NCBI GenBank assembly: GCA_949592205.1
Contig: CATIUR010000003.1
Span: forward strand, 142,763,259 to 142,827,258
DNA: 64,000 bases
Direction: 5' to 3'
Source: Helichrysum umbraculigerum
Taxonomy: Eukaryota; Streptophyta; Magnoliopsida; Asterales; Asteraceae
Below, in pieces: positions 1 through 11,427 of the stretch (its first letter is position 1; every line of letters starts with the position of its first letter). The notes beneath the pieces were generated by a model, which was not told where the DNA came from, made no database searches, and worked only from the letters and a program-made list of their open reading frames with translations. The translations under genes were made by a program, and so were the position numbers.

Positions 1-749
1 CTATTTATTTACCTTTCCCAATTAGGAAAGTTCACTTCCTTGAACTCAAAAACTTCAAAACCTAAGACCTAAAGTTTGAACAAAACTTTAAGCTGTGATT
101 TTAAACTAAGTTTCATCATCTTAATCTTGTTCTTCCTTCAATTAGTAAGTTGATTCTTGAATTTGTTTTCTTGAAATTTGATTGTTTAACTAAATGATTG
201 AAGTTATTGATTTGTTATGGAAATTAAGCTAATACTTGATGCATATGATGTTGTTGATGATATATGATGTTAGTTGCTGTTGTTTGAAGCAATAGAATCT
301 GAGTTATGTGATTGTTTTGTGATTTTGGAAAAAAATAAATCAGGTATGGTTTTGAGCCTGGTGCAAGTCGCTGGAAGAAGGGTTGTACCCGGCGGGTAAA
401 ATGGCAAAACTGGGGTACCCGGTTGGTAACCATGGTACTCGACTGGTACTCCAAGCCTTAAAACGAGATTTGCTTCTGTTACCACCAAAGTTAAATCACC
501 CGGCTCGTAAGCTTGGTACCCGGCTGGTGAGGCTTTGTACCCGGCGGGTAGTGCCCGATTAGTGTGATTTTTATTTTTAACTACAACACATGTGTTATTG
601 TTATGTTATATAGATTCTAAACTGAATTATTAACTTATGTTATGTTTTGTTCTCAGACACGGAGAAGACTCAGTAATATAAGATTTCTGAGTTTACGATT
701 GAGACAATTAGGTGATCACTATCAAACTAAAACTCGAACCTGGTAGCCA
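1..749 (+). repeat. LTR-like segment, unit I (5' truncated by window)
   Basis: Partial copy of the 1-kb segment described fully at 5,579. It contains an intron-like stretch with a GTAAGT donor at 145 and a TTCTCAG acceptor ending at 656. Only one full TACCCGGCGGGTA motif lies before the AAAATGG stretch, where units II-V have two. It ends GGTAGCCA, followed by a T run. No protein-coding capacity is credible here, because the apparent ORFs run through the motif repeats. Confidence 0.5.
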
Positions 750-888
750 TTTTTTAACAATCATATAACTAAATAAGAAGCCAGTACTCAGAATAACAGG
801 GAATCACTATGCGAACATGAAAATGTGTCAATACCCATAACTAAATGCCATTAGCCATTAAACTCTTGAACAGTTAAACCCATAGCAA

Positions 889-1053
889 TCAAGAAAGCTG
901 AAAATTCATTTTGAGGATGAATTTTGGTACCAATATGTTTTGCATCTTATGAACATTAAGTTCGACACTTCTTTGTTTCACGGGATAGAAATCATCACTG
1001 TTGGGTTCAGGTGATCGATCATGAACAAGTTCATTTTCGTTACTTCTAAACCA
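889..1053 (-). pseudogene. Reverse-strand gene remnant of unknown family, unit I
   Basis: A stop-free minus-strand stretch of about 54 codons, rich in charged and polar residues. A second frame just downstream reads as plausible protein, suggesting one frameshift. It has no start codon and I do not recognise the family. The same stretch occurs at 6738-6902, 12586-12750, 18424-18588 and 39052-39216. It may be a captured gene fragment or a chance open stretch. Confidence 0.25.
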
Positions 1054-1268
1054 CATAAAATAAAGTACAACCGATTCATGGTATGTTAAAATTTGCTAAG
1101 GGTGTCACCCCACACCCGCTCGGCTAGCTCTATGTAGCCCCGTCCCTCTACATACATGAGAAAAATATATGGTTTATTGAAATTTTATTTTGGAAAACAT
1201 GTCAACGTCTAACAATGAGACAAAAATAGTAGCTTTTTTAACTTTTGAGTGTGTAGCTGCAAAAAATA

Positions 1269-1401
1269 GGGGAGTGATTCGTACACCACATATTTTTGGC
1301 CGTACACCACCAAACATGTTTTATAGCGTTGTATAGTACAACACCCTGTAGCATGTTTGGTGGTGTATAGCTAAAAACAGGTGGGGTACGAATCATTACC
1401 C
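1269..1401. mobile_element. Foldback MITE upstream of psi-B, unit I
   Basis: A 133-bp near-palindrome. The left end runs GGGGAGTGATTCGTAC and the right end reads GGGTAATGATTCGTAC on the opposite strand. The arms continue inward through a shared ACACCACCAAACATG. There is no coding capacity. It lies immediately upstream of a TATAAATA box and about 70 bp before the psi-B start, so it interrupts the old psi-B promoter. Superfamily is uncertain because the short flanking duplication is not clear. Confidence 0.75.
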
Positions 1402-1468
1402 TTATAAATATGGATATACATATCTATTTCTCATCATTATGATACATATTTTAGCAATCTTCATAGCA

Positions 1469-2583
1469 ATGCCTACGATTATCACCACATTTCATATCAT
1501 CTTCATTCTTCTCATTGTGTTAATTATAATTATAATAATTATAATTATAATATAGTACTTTCATAACCATATTCTTTTTCTGGGCGGTCGACCACTTTGC
1601 TCACCTTCGAAGATGGCATGCTAATAACAAACTACACCTATTGAAAAAGTTTTAATTTTTTCATTTTGTTTGTGAAGTGGTTTATAATGTAACAACCGAT
1701 AAAAAAACGAAAATAAAAATATTTATAGTTGTCATCTTTCATGCCAAAGGCAAGTGAAAAGAATGATATTATAAATATCACAATATCTAAAAATTCATTT
1801 CATGGATTACTTGTTTTTCAACCCCGGTCGAGAAAATTAAACAGCTAATATGTTATACTTACTAACGCCCTTACATGGAACGTAACGCAAAAATATTGTT
1901 GACGAATTCAATGAATGAATCCGTTGCGGACTATGAACTTGTGAAGTATTGTGATGAAAATTTAGGTGAATACGCATTGGCCAGGGGCGAATTTATGTAG
2001 AGTTAAGGTGGGTCATTGGACCACCACTTATTTTTTTTTCTAGAGTTCCCATATAATATTTGTAATGGACCCCCTTAAGATTGAGTTTGGACCCCCCTCG
2101 AACTCAAATCTTTCAAACATGAAATAGCCCACTATTGATCTATTAAATTAGCCTAATTCTGATAGTTATATTCATATTAAATCACTAATTCTTGCTATAT
2201 TTGTTACAATAATTATTTATAATCACGTATTCATGCTATGTTTGATGTAAGATTCAAAAAAAATTTCTTCTCTTTTTGGTATTTATGATTTTGGTAAAAC
2301 CTGTTACTAAAGTTGAAAAATCCTATGGGAGATTTGAATTTATCGAATAAGCTATGCATTGACCATGCCAAATTAGTTTGTTTTATGCTAGAAAATTTGA
2401 CTTCTTTAATTAAAAAGGTTTAAGCTGTTATTGTAAGTCTTTGTTGTTTTTGTTGCAACATTAAAATTCTTAACAAAGAAAGGAGAATCTAACAAAAGTG
2501 ATTGATGAATATATGAATATTGTTTAATGGGGATTTGTTCATCTAAAGATGGTGATGAATATTGCACATGTAGCTATCGATGT
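1469..2583 (+). pseudogene. Defensin-like pseudogene psi-B, unit I
   Basis: Broken paralogue of the neighbouring gene A. The signal-peptide exon starts at 1469 and is recognisable, but the CAG/GTA splice donor is replaced by an AT-rich run and the frame ends at 1555. The second exon (from 1875) lost its acceptor AG (GCAA where working genes have GCAG). It keeps the first cysteine and then runs into an insertion, stopping at 2000. After the insertion, 2527-2583 encodes the last four cysteines in the family pattern. Cysteines 2-4 are missing. The same lesions recur in every unit, so the gene was already dead when the array expanded. Confidence 0.8.
1982..2526. mobile_element. 545-bp insertion in psi-B, hAT-like left end
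   Basis: Non-homologous DNA splitting the second psi-B exon. It starts CAGGGGCGAATTTATG, like the terminal repeat of plant hAT elements. No matching CGCCCCTG end is found on the right, so it is truncated or rearranged. It carries a GGTCATTGGACC inverted motif and no ORF. Counterparts are at 7834-8378, 13678-14222, and 19516-20006 continued at 35348-35403. Confidence 0.45.
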
Positions 2584-3348
2584 TTAACTTCTTTTTTACA
2601 TTAAATTACAATGCTATCTATGAATATAGTAACTTAATATATCGTGATCAATCTGTTTTCTTAAACTTTAACTTTATAATGCAACATCTTATCAAACTAT
2701 CCTATGCATTTTTATAAATTTGATGCGAATGTATGATCATAATAATATTGTATTGAATTTTCACTAAAAGAAATAAAAAAATCCTATATTCAACGGGTTA
2801 CTGTATTTTATTTTGAAAAACATGTTAACTGTACTCTTAAAACATTTTTAAATATTAATTGAAATAAAACAGAAAATCACTTTGAAAATCAATTACTCCA
2901 TCTCATATATAAGTGATTGCACAATTTTTTTTAAAAAAAATCCGTATAAACCACTAGTTATAACGCGTAAAAAGCAAAGTGAACCATGTAAATAACAACT
3001 TCTAAGTTACTATCATCGGAGATGTTGTATAGCGAGTTTTGCTGAAAAAAATAAAGTTCAATTATTCAAATGAATATTTTGTGAAAGAATAGGTACAATA
3101 ACCTTACATTACCTATAATTTGATGCATTTTTATGTTTTCTAACACTTAACAGATACACTACATGCAATGTAAGTTTGTAACCTATTTATGAGACAAAAA
3201 TAATAGTACTAATGTAAATGTTTTCTTAAAGTTATGGGATTGACTAAAATAATAATTTATTTAATAAATAAAAAAAGTAAACTTAATAATTCTGGACGTG
3301 ACTACAATAATATGGGGGAAAAACGATGACATTGCATGCTTTTTTAAG
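2584..3348. other. AT-rich spacer between psi-B and the palindrome, unit I
   Basis: Conserved among units but with no ORF, promoter or RNA signal I can defend. It contains homopolymer runs and AT-rich words only. The equivalent stretches in units II-IV differ by scattered substitutions. Confidence 0.6.
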
Positions 3349-3406
3349 TTAATTGATTACGTGTCAATTCAAAGTTAAAACTTTGAATTGACACATAATC
3401 GATTAA
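3349..3406. repeat. 58-bp near-perfect palindrome upstream of gene A copy 1
   Basis: Two 28-base arms around a two-base centre, with 26 of 28 positions pairing. The left arm runs TTAATTGATTACGTGTCAAT and onward to CAAAGTT. It could extrude as a cruciform or be the remains of a tiny foldback element. It lies about 375 bp upstream of the gene A start and is kept in units II-IV. Confidence 0.85.
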
Positions 3407-3707
3407 TTTATAAAAACAAATCGAATACATGTTATCGATTTTTCTCAAGCATGACCTGTAAGATTTGATGGAGCTCATGCCTCTCGTAATATTGAATGAA
3501 AAGACATAATTCTTTTTATATGATAGTTAAAATGCATTATTACGTTACATTTTCCAGTACTTTTTAATTACAATTAATTCAATACGATTTAAACCTATTA
3601 ATGACTAACGATGAAACAAAGATACTAGTAATAATATAAACGATTTCTTAACTTTATGGGACAATATATGTAATAAATGATTTAATAAATAGAGAAAAAT
3701 TAAACAC

Positions 3708-3715
3708 TATAAATA
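3708..3715 (+). promoter_or_regulatory. TATA box of gene A copy 1
   Basis: TATAAATA, 67 bases before the start codon, followed by a conserved ACACATATCTCTGTTTCTCA stretch likely to hold the transcription start. The box is shared by all six family members. Confidence 0.7.
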
Positions 3716-3781
3716 GGGACACATATCTCTGTTTCTCATCATTCCAACAATATATATATTTTAATTAATCCGTTCATATTT

Positions 3782-4439
3782 ATGGCTAAGATTATCACCA
3801 CATTTCATATTATCTTCATTCTTCTCGTTGTTTCAGGTATACTTATACTACTTTCTTAATCCCTTTTTTTTTTTTTTTGGTATTTAATATTGTTATAATT
3901 TGTAAGGTTTATTCAATCATATTTATATTTCAATTCAAACTAATAACAAACTACACCCATTGAAAAAGTTTTAACTTCTCTATTTCTTTCTGAAGTGATC
4001 AATAATTTAACAAATAAATGGACATATTTATTTTTACAATCTTTCATGCTACACACAAAGGAAAAAGCTAGTTAATTAATCACTATTAGGGACCCTTTTT
4101 TTCTTATATATTTTGTAACTTAAAAAGAATGATATTGTAAATTTCAAATCTAAAAATTCATTGAATGGATTACTTGTTTTTTTTTTCTCCAATCAGAAAA
4201 ATCGGTTATTACTAGGTTACGCTTATTAACGTTATTGATTGGAACATAATGCAGGAATGATGTTGGCGAGTTCAGCGGATGAATCTGCTAGAAATCATGA
4301 ACCTGTTGCGTCCTGTGAAGAAAATATAGGCAAATGTAATTGGGGGGCGGGAAATTGTGACTTTGCGTGTCTAGAAAGACATCCACAGGGGCAGGGGACT
4401 TGTGCTGATGATAATTGCATATGTAGATATCCATGTTAA
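3782..4439 (+). CDS. Defensin-like secreted eight-cysteine peptide, gene A copy 1
   Basis: Two exons, 3782-3836 and 4255-4439, joined in phase 1 across a 418-bp GT-AG intron (CAG/GTATAC donor, ATGCAG/GA acceptor). The 79-residue product has a hydrophobic signal peptide (about residues 4-24) interrupted by the intron, as is usual for plant defensin genes. An acidic linker follows, then cysteines at 39, 46, 53, 57, 68, 73, 75 and 79. The CxxxC and CxC pairs are the cysteine-stabilised alpha-beta hallmark. Secretion and four disulphides are inferred. Family roles include antimicrobial defence and pollen-pistil or root signalling, and the sequence does not say which. It differs from copies 2-4 by valine instead of isoleucine at residue 16. 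Confidence 0.87.
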
Positions 4440-5578
4440 ACATCTATTTTATGTTAAACTACAATGCAATTCTATTAATGTAGTAAATAATATTATGATC
4501 AATTTTTTTTCTGAAGTTTAATTTTGCAATGGAACTTCTTATTAACTATGGTCTCTGTTTTCGTAATGTTGATATCACTTTTTATTTTTCACTACCGTTG
4601 AATTTCATGTGGAGCCCTTCGAAGATGAAGGTCCGCGCCTGTCTAATCCTAGATTTGATAAGAAACGCCCCGAATTAACGAAACTCTTTTCATTTTTGGT
4701 TTAGTGTTAGAGCTACACGCAATATTAGTAGATGTTAGCATCAAATATTTGTTATGTAAGTTTTTATTATACATTTCTTGAGTTGGAATGGATTTGGTAT
4801 TCGCAGCTATATTTATACTTCATCTAACAAATGAATAATTAACATTTAGAGAGATTAAGTTTTAGTACAAATAAAATCACGACTACTTTTTTAATCTCCA
4901 TAATCTATATCTTTACTCCTATATAAACCATTTCCATACATTCCTTAAAAACTTAAAGAAAGGGAGATGAGATATTACTTTTTTACACCTCTAAAAAGTC
5001 TAAGTTAGGAAACTAAAATATGGAAATAAATTGTTAAAGAAAAATATGAAATCAAAATGTTAATTACAACGATTCTACTAATAGTTTGAACATATGGAAA
5101 CTAATGTAATAAATTTAAAATCAAGCCAAAAAACATTTGCAATTAATTTATACATGTTTGTGCTTTTAATAAAATAAATACCTCAAATAGAATATTTACA
5201 TTAAAAAGTTAGTTTATAATTGTGGTATTTTACTTTATAATTGTTGCGAAGAAGTTATATATGTATTATGTAACTTGCTATTAGTATGACACAAAATTTA
5301 AATAACCAAGTTAAAAAAAAAAAACTATTCGTAATTTTCATAATTATCAAGCATATATTAACTTTCATTTAAGGAACACAATTTATCATATATTATTTCG
5401 CTACATCGTGCGGGTAATATACTAGTTCAATATTAAACATCAAAATACAAACAACAAAATTATATGACATTAATTACATTAACTTTTATTTATTTTTCAA
5501 AAATATTTACTCCTATATAAACCATTTCCATACATTCCTTAAAAACTTAAAGAAAGGGAGATGGGATATTACTTTTTT
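4440..5578. other. 3' spacer of gene A copy 1 with a 73-bp direct repeat
   Basis: Holds the presumed 3' UTR, then AT-rich DNA. A 73-bp sequence containing CTATATAAACCATTTCC occurs at 4912-4984 and again at 5506-5578, 594 bases apart. The second copy abuts the next LTR-like segment. In unit IV only one copy remains. Confidence 0.75.
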
Positions 5579-6598
5579 TGTAACGTCCACTTTAAGGGCC
5601 TAAGGGTATTCTGGATATTTTTCTAGCTTTAAAAAGTTATTTAATATGTTAGGAAATTTATTGTTTATTTCGAGTTATTGTGACTAGTAAATTATTACAT
5701 GTTTTAACTTTATATAGTTGAAGGTAAAATAAAATTGTTGAAATCGTAAATGATTTTAGGTTCCAGACAATAGGTTTAGAAGAAGACTATTTTTAAGTGG
5801 ATACGGGGTCGGTTGGGAAATATGCCGACCTATTTATTTACCTTTCCCAATTAGGAAAGTTCACTTCCTTGAACTCAAAAACTTCAAAACCTAAGACCTA
5901 AAGTTTGAACAAAACTTTAAGCTGTGATTTTAAACTAAGTTTCATCATCTTAATCTTGTTCTTCCTTCAATTAGTAAGTTGATTCTTGAATTTGTTTTCT
6001 TGAAATTTGATTGTTTAACTAAATGATTGAAGTTATTGATTTGTTATGGAAATTAAGCTAATACTTGATGCATATGATGTTGTTGATGATATATGATGTT
6101 AGTTGCTGTTGTTTGAAGCAATAGAATCTGAGTTATGTGATTGTTTTGTGATTTTGGAAAAAAATAAATCAGGTATGGTTTTGAGCCTGGTGCAAGTCGC
6201 TGGAAGAAGGGTTGTACCCGGCGGGTACCACCCTTACCCGGCGGGTAAAATGGCAAAACTGGGGTACCCGGTTGGTAACCATGGTACTCAACTGGTACTC
6301 CAAGCCTTAAAACGAGATTTGCTTCTGTTACCACCAAAGTTAAATCACCCGGCTCGTAAGCTTGGTACCCGGCTGGTGAGGCTTTGTACCCGGCGGGTAG
6401 TGCCCGATTAGTGTGATTTTTATTTTTAACTACAACACATGTGTTATTGTTATGTTATATAGATTCTAAACTGAATTATTAACTTATGTTATGTTTTGTT
6501 CTCAGACACGGAGAAGACTCAGTAATATAAGATTTCTGAGTTTACGATTGAGACAATTAGGTGATCACTATCAAACTAAAACTCGAACCTGGTAGCCA
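5579..6598 (+). repeat. LTR-like segment, unit II; possible solo LTR
   Basis: A 1,020-bp non-coding segment beginning TGTAACGTCC and ending GGTAGCCA, with runs of T on both sides that could be a 5-bp target duplication. TGTAAC starts are typical of Ty3/gypsy LTRs. It includes an intron-like GTAAGT to TTCTCAG stretch and a cluster of near-palindromic TACCCGGCGGGTA motifs with variants such as TACCCGGTTGGTA. Because it sits at the unit junction it may have helped the array expand. The T-run duplication is weak evidence, so solo LTR is a suggestion only. Confidence 0.45.
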
Positions 6599-7117
6599 TT
6601 TTTTAACAATCATATAACTAGATAAGAAGCCAGTACTCAGAATAACAGGGAATCACTATGCGAACATGAAAATGTGTCAATACCCATAACTAAATGCCAT
6701 TAGCCATTAAACTCTTGAACAGTTAAACCCATAGCAATCAAGAAAGCTGAAAATTCATTTTGAGGATGAATTTTGGTACCAATATGTTTTGCATCTTATG
6801 AACATTAAGTTCGACACTTCTTTGTTTCACGGGATAGAAATCATCACTGTTGGGTTCAGGTGATCGATCATGAACAAGTTCATTTTCGTTACTTCTAAAC
6901 CACATAAAATAAAGTACAACCGATTCATGGTATGTTAAAATTTGCTAAGGGTGTCACCCCACACCCGCTCGGCTAGCTCTATGTAGCCCCGTCCCTCTAC
7001 ATACATGAGAAAAATATATGGTTTATTGAAATTTTATTTTGGAAAACATGTCAACGTCTAACAATGAGACAAAAATAGTAGCTTTTTTAACTTTTGAGTG
7101 TGTAGCTGCAAAAAATA

Positions 7118-7250
7118 GGGGAGTGATTCGTACACCACATATTTTTGGCCGTACACCACCAAACATGTTTTATAGCATTGTATAGTACAACACCCTGTAG
7201 CATGTTTGGTGGTGTATAGCTAAAAACAGGTGGGGTACGAATCATTACCC
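7118..7250. mobile_element. Foldback MITE upstream of psi-B, unit II
   Basis: Same 133-bp element as in unit I. The right flank here is AAATAAATATGG, so the TATA box seen in other units is altered. Confidence 0.75.
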
Positions 7251-7317
7251 AAATAAATATGGATATACATCTCTATTTCTCATCATTATGATACATATTT
7301 TAGCAATCTTTATAGCA

Positions 7318-8435
7318 ATGCCTACGATTATCACCACATTTCATATCATCTTCATTCTTCTCATTGTGTTAATTATAATTATAATAATTATAATTATAAT
7401 ATAGTACTTTCATAACCATATTCTTTTTCTGGGCGGTCGACCACTTTGCCCACCTTCGAAGACGGCATGCTAATAACAAACTACACTTATTGAAAAAGTT
7501 TTAATTTTTTTTTATTTTGTTTGAGAAGTGGTTTATAATGTAACAACTGATAAAAAAAACGAAAATAAAAATATTTATAGTTGTCATCTTTCATGCCAAA
7601 GGCAAGTGAAAAGAATGATATTATAAATATCACAATATCTAAAAATTCATTTCATGGATTACTTGTTTTTCAACCCCGGTCGAGAAAATTAAACAGCTAA
7701 TCTGTTATACTTACTAACGCCCTTACATGGAACGTAACGCAAAAATATTGTTGACGAATTCAATGAATGAACCCGTTGCGGACTATGAACTTGTGAAGTA
7801 TTGTGATGAAAATTTAGGTGAATACGCATGGGCCAGGGGCGAATTTATGTAGAGTTAAGGTGGGTCATTGGACCACCACTTATTTTTTTTTCAAGAGTTC
7901 CCATATAATATTTGTAATGGACCCCCTTAAGATTGAGTTTGGACCCCCCTCGAACTCAAATCTTTCAAACATGAAATAGCCCACTATTGATCTATTAAAT
8001 TAGCCCAATTCTGATAGTTATATTCATATTAAATCACTAATTCTTGCTATATTTGTTATAATAATTATTTATAATCACGTATTCATGCTATGTTTGATGT
8101 AAGATTCAAAAAAAATTTCTTCTCTTTTTGGTATTTATGATTTTGGTAAAACCTGTTACTAAAGTTGAAAAATCCTATGGGTGATTTGAATTTATCGAAT
8201 AAGCTATGCATTGACCATGCCAAATTAGTTTGTTTTATGCTAGAAAATTTGACTTCTTTAATTAAAAAGGTTTAAGCTGTTATTGTAAGTCTTTGTCGTT
8301 TTTGTTGCAACATTAAAATTCTTAACAAAGAAAGGAGAATCTAACAAAAGTGATTGATGAATATATGAATATTGTTTAATGGGGATTTGTTCATCTAAAG
8401 ATGGTGATGAATATTGCACATGTAGCTATCGATGT
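7318..8435 (+). pseudogene. Defensin-like pseudogene psi-B, unit II
   Basis: Signal exon remnant at 7318-7404, second-exon remnant at 7727-7852, a 545-bp insertion at 7834-8378, and a C-terminal cysteine remnant at 8379-8435. Donor loss, acceptor loss and insertion are the same as in unit I. A T-to-G difference next to the insertion (CATGGGCC) is shared with unit IV. Confidence 0.8.
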
Positions 8436-9201
8436 TTAACTTCTTTTTTACATTAAATTACAATGTTATCTATGAATATAGTAACTTAATATATCGTGAT
8501 CAATCTGTTTTCTTAAACTTTAACTTTATAATGCAACATCTTATCAAACTATCCTATGCATTTTTATAAATTTGATGCGAATGTATGATCATAATAAAAT
8601 TGTATTGAATTTTCACTAAAAGAAATAAAAAAATCCTATATTCAACGGGTTACTGTATTTTATTTTGAAAAACATGTTAACTGTACTCTTAAAACATTTT
8701 TAAATATTAATTGAAATAAAACAGAAAATCACTTTGAAAATCAATTACTCCATCTAATATATAAGTGATTGCACAATTTTTTTTAAAAAAAATCCGTATA
8801 AACCACTAGTTATAACGCGTAAAAAGCAAAGTGAACCATGTAAATAACAACTTCTAAGTTACTATCATCGGAGATGTTGTATAGCGAGTTTTTCTGAAAA
8901 AAATAAAGTTCAATTATTCAAATGAATATTTTGTGAAAGAATAGGTACAATAACCTTACATTACCTATAATTTGATGCATTTTTATATTTTCTAACACTT
9001 AACAGATACACTACATGCAATGTAAGTTTGTAACCTATTTATGAGACAAAAATAATAGTACTAATGTAAATGTTTTCTTAAAGTTATGGGTTTGACTAAA
9101 ATAATAAATGATTTAATAAATAAAAAAAGTAAACTTAATAATTCTGGACGTGACTACAATAATATGGGGGAAAAAACGATGACATTGCATTCTTTTTTAA
9201 G
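8436..9201. other. Spacer between psi-B and the palindrome, unit II
   Basis: AT-rich and non-coding, aligned with 2584-3348. I see no further signal. Confidence 0.55.
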
Positions 9202-9259
9202 TTAATCGATTACGTGTCAATTCAAAGTTAAAACTTTGAATTGACACATAATCGATTAA
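9202..9259. repeat. 58-bp palindrome upstream of gene A copy 2
   Basis: Same palindrome as at 3349. One arm mismatch is absent here (TTAATCGATTA on both arms), so pairing is better than in unit I. Confidence 0.85.
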
Positions 9260-9560
9260 TTTAAAAAAACACGTCGAATACATGTTATCGATTTTTCTCA
9301 AGCATGACCTGTAAGATTTGATGGAGCTCATGCCTCTCGTAATATTGAATTAAAAGACATAATTCTTTTTATATGATAGTTAAAATGCATTATTACGTTA
9401 CATTTTCCAGTACTTTTTAATTACAATTAATTCAATGCGATTTAAACCTATTGATGACTAACGATGAAATAAAGATACTAGTAATAATATAAACGATTTC
9501 TTAACTTTATGGGACAATATATGTAATAAATGATTTAATAAATAGAGAAAAATTAAACAC

Positions 9561-9568
9561 TATAAATA
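9561..9568 (+). promoter_or_regulatory. TATA box of gene A copy 2
   Basis: TATAAATA, 67 bases before the start codon. Confidence 0.7.
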
Positions 9569-9634
9569 GGGACACATATCTCTGTTTCTCATCATTCCAA
9601 CAATATATATATTTTAATTAATCCCTTCATATTT

Positions 9635-10291
9635 ATGGCTAAGATTATCACCACATTTCATATTATCTTCATTCTTCTCATTGTTTCAGGTATACTTATA
9701 CTACTTTCTTAATCCTTTTTTTTGGTATTTTATATTTAATATTGTTATAATTTGTAAGGTTTATTCAATCATATTTATATTTCAATTCAAGCTAATAACA
9801 AACTACACCCATTGAAAAAGTTTTAACTTCTCTATTTCTTTCTGAAGTGATCAATAATTTAACAAATAAATGGACATATTTATTTTTACAATCTTTCATG
9901 CTACACACAAAGGAAAAAGCTAGTTAATTAATCACTATTAGGGACCCTTTTTTTCTTATATATTTTGTAACTTAAAAAGAATGATATTGTAAATTTCAAA
10001 TCTAAAAATTCATTGAATGGATTACTTGTTTTTTTTTTCTACAATCAGAAAAATCGGTTATTACTAGGTTACGCTTATTAACGTTATTGATTTGAACATA
10101 ATGCAGGAATGATGTTGGCGAGTTCAGCGGATGAATCTGCTAGAAATCATGAACCTGTTGCGTCCTGTGAAGAAAATATAGGCAAATGTAATTGGGGGGC
10201 GGGAAATTGTGACTTTGCGTGTCTAGAAAGACATCCACAGGGGCAGGGGACTTGTGCTGATGATAATTGCATATGTAGATATCCATGTTAA
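9635..10291 (+). CDS. Defensin-like secreted eight-cysteine peptide, gene A copy 2
   Basis: Exons 9635-9689 and 10107-10291 around a 417-bp GT-AG intron; 79 residues. The predicted mature domain is the same as copy 1, and the signal peptide has isoleucine at residue 16. Just before exon 2 the TTG seen in other copies is TTT, which lies in the intron and should not matter. The intron's T run is much shorter than in copy 3. The promoter has the full block upstream of the TATA box (CTTTATGGGACAATATATG). Confidence 0.87.
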
Positions 10292-11427
10292 ACATCTATT
10301 TTATGTTAAACTACAATGCAATTCTATTAATGTAGTAAATAATATTATGATCAATTTTTTTTCTGAAGTTTAATTTTGCAATGGAACTTCTTATTAACTA
10401 TGGTCTATGTTTTCGTAATGTTGATATCACTTTTTATTTTTCACTACCGTTGAATTTCACGTGTAGCCCTTCGAAGATGAAGGTCCGCGCCTGTCTAATC
10501 CTAGATTTGATAAGAAACGCCCCGAATTAACGAAACTCTTTTCATTTTTGGTTTAGTGTTAGAGCTACACGCAATATTAGTAGATGTTAGCATCAAATAT
10601 TTGTTATGTAAGTTTTTATTATACATTTCTTGAGTTGAATGGATTTGGTATTCGCAGCTATATTTATACTTCATCAAACAAATGAATAATTAACATTTAG
10701 AGAGATTAAGTTTTAGTACAAATAAAATCACGACTACTTTTTTAATCTCCATAATCTATATCTTTACTCCTATATAAACCATTTCCATACATTCCTTAAA
10801 AACTTAAAGAAAGGGAGATGGGATATTACTTTTTTACACCTCTAAAAAGTCTAAGTTAGGAAACTAAAATATGGAAATAAATTGTTAAAGAAAAATATGA
10901 AATCAAAATGTTAATTACAACGATTCTAATAATAGTTTGAACATATGGAAACTAATGTAATAAATTTAAAATCAAGCCAAAAAACTTTTGCAATTAATTT
11001 ATACATGTTTGTGCTTTTAATAAAATAAATACCTCAAATAGAATATTTACATTAAAAAGTTAGTTTATAATTGTGGTATTTTACTTTATAATTGTTGCGA
11101 AGAAGTTATATATGTATTATGTAACTTGCTATTAGTATGACACAAAATTTAAATAACCAAGTTAAAAAAAAAATTATTCGTAATTTTCATAATTATCAAG
11201 CATATATTAACTTTCATTTGAGGAACACAATTTATCATATATTATTTCGCTACATCGTGCGGGTAATATACTAGTTCAATATTAAACATCAAAATACAAA
11301 CAACAAAATTATATGACATTAATTACATTAACTTTTATTTATTTTTCAAAAATCTTTACTCCTATATAAACCATTTCCATACATTCCTTAAAAACTTAAA
11401 GAAAGGGAGATGGGATATTACTTTTTT
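10292..11427. other. 3' spacer of gene A copy 2
   Basis: Matches 4440-5578, with both copies of the 73-bp direct repeat present. No gene is visible. Confidence 0.6.

Larger units (their letters stand above)
1..5578. repeat. Tandem array unit I (left part cut by window edge)
   Basis: First visible unit of the ~5.8-kb tandem array. Base 1 corresponds to base 5,830 of unit II, so about 250 bases of the LTR-like segment lie outside the window. In order it holds an LTR-like segment, a reverse-strand remnant, a MITE, psi-B with its insertion, a 58-bp palindrome, gene A, and a 1.1-kb spacer ending in a second copy of a 73-bp direct repeat. At many single-base positions in the psi-B region it agrees with unit III rather than unit II. 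Confidence 0.9.
5579..11427. repeat. Tandem array unit II (5,849 bp)
   Basis: Complete unit, from the TGTAACGTCCAC start of its LTR-like segment to the same point in unit III. In the psi-B region it shares private variants with unit IV (for example GCATGGGCCAGG), not with its neighbours I and III. Confidence 0.9.

Noticed and set aside
6053..6411. Overlapping open frames on both strands in the LTR-like segment
   Set aside because: They cross the TACCCGGCGGGTA motifs and intron-like sequence; indels between units break them and no domain is visible.
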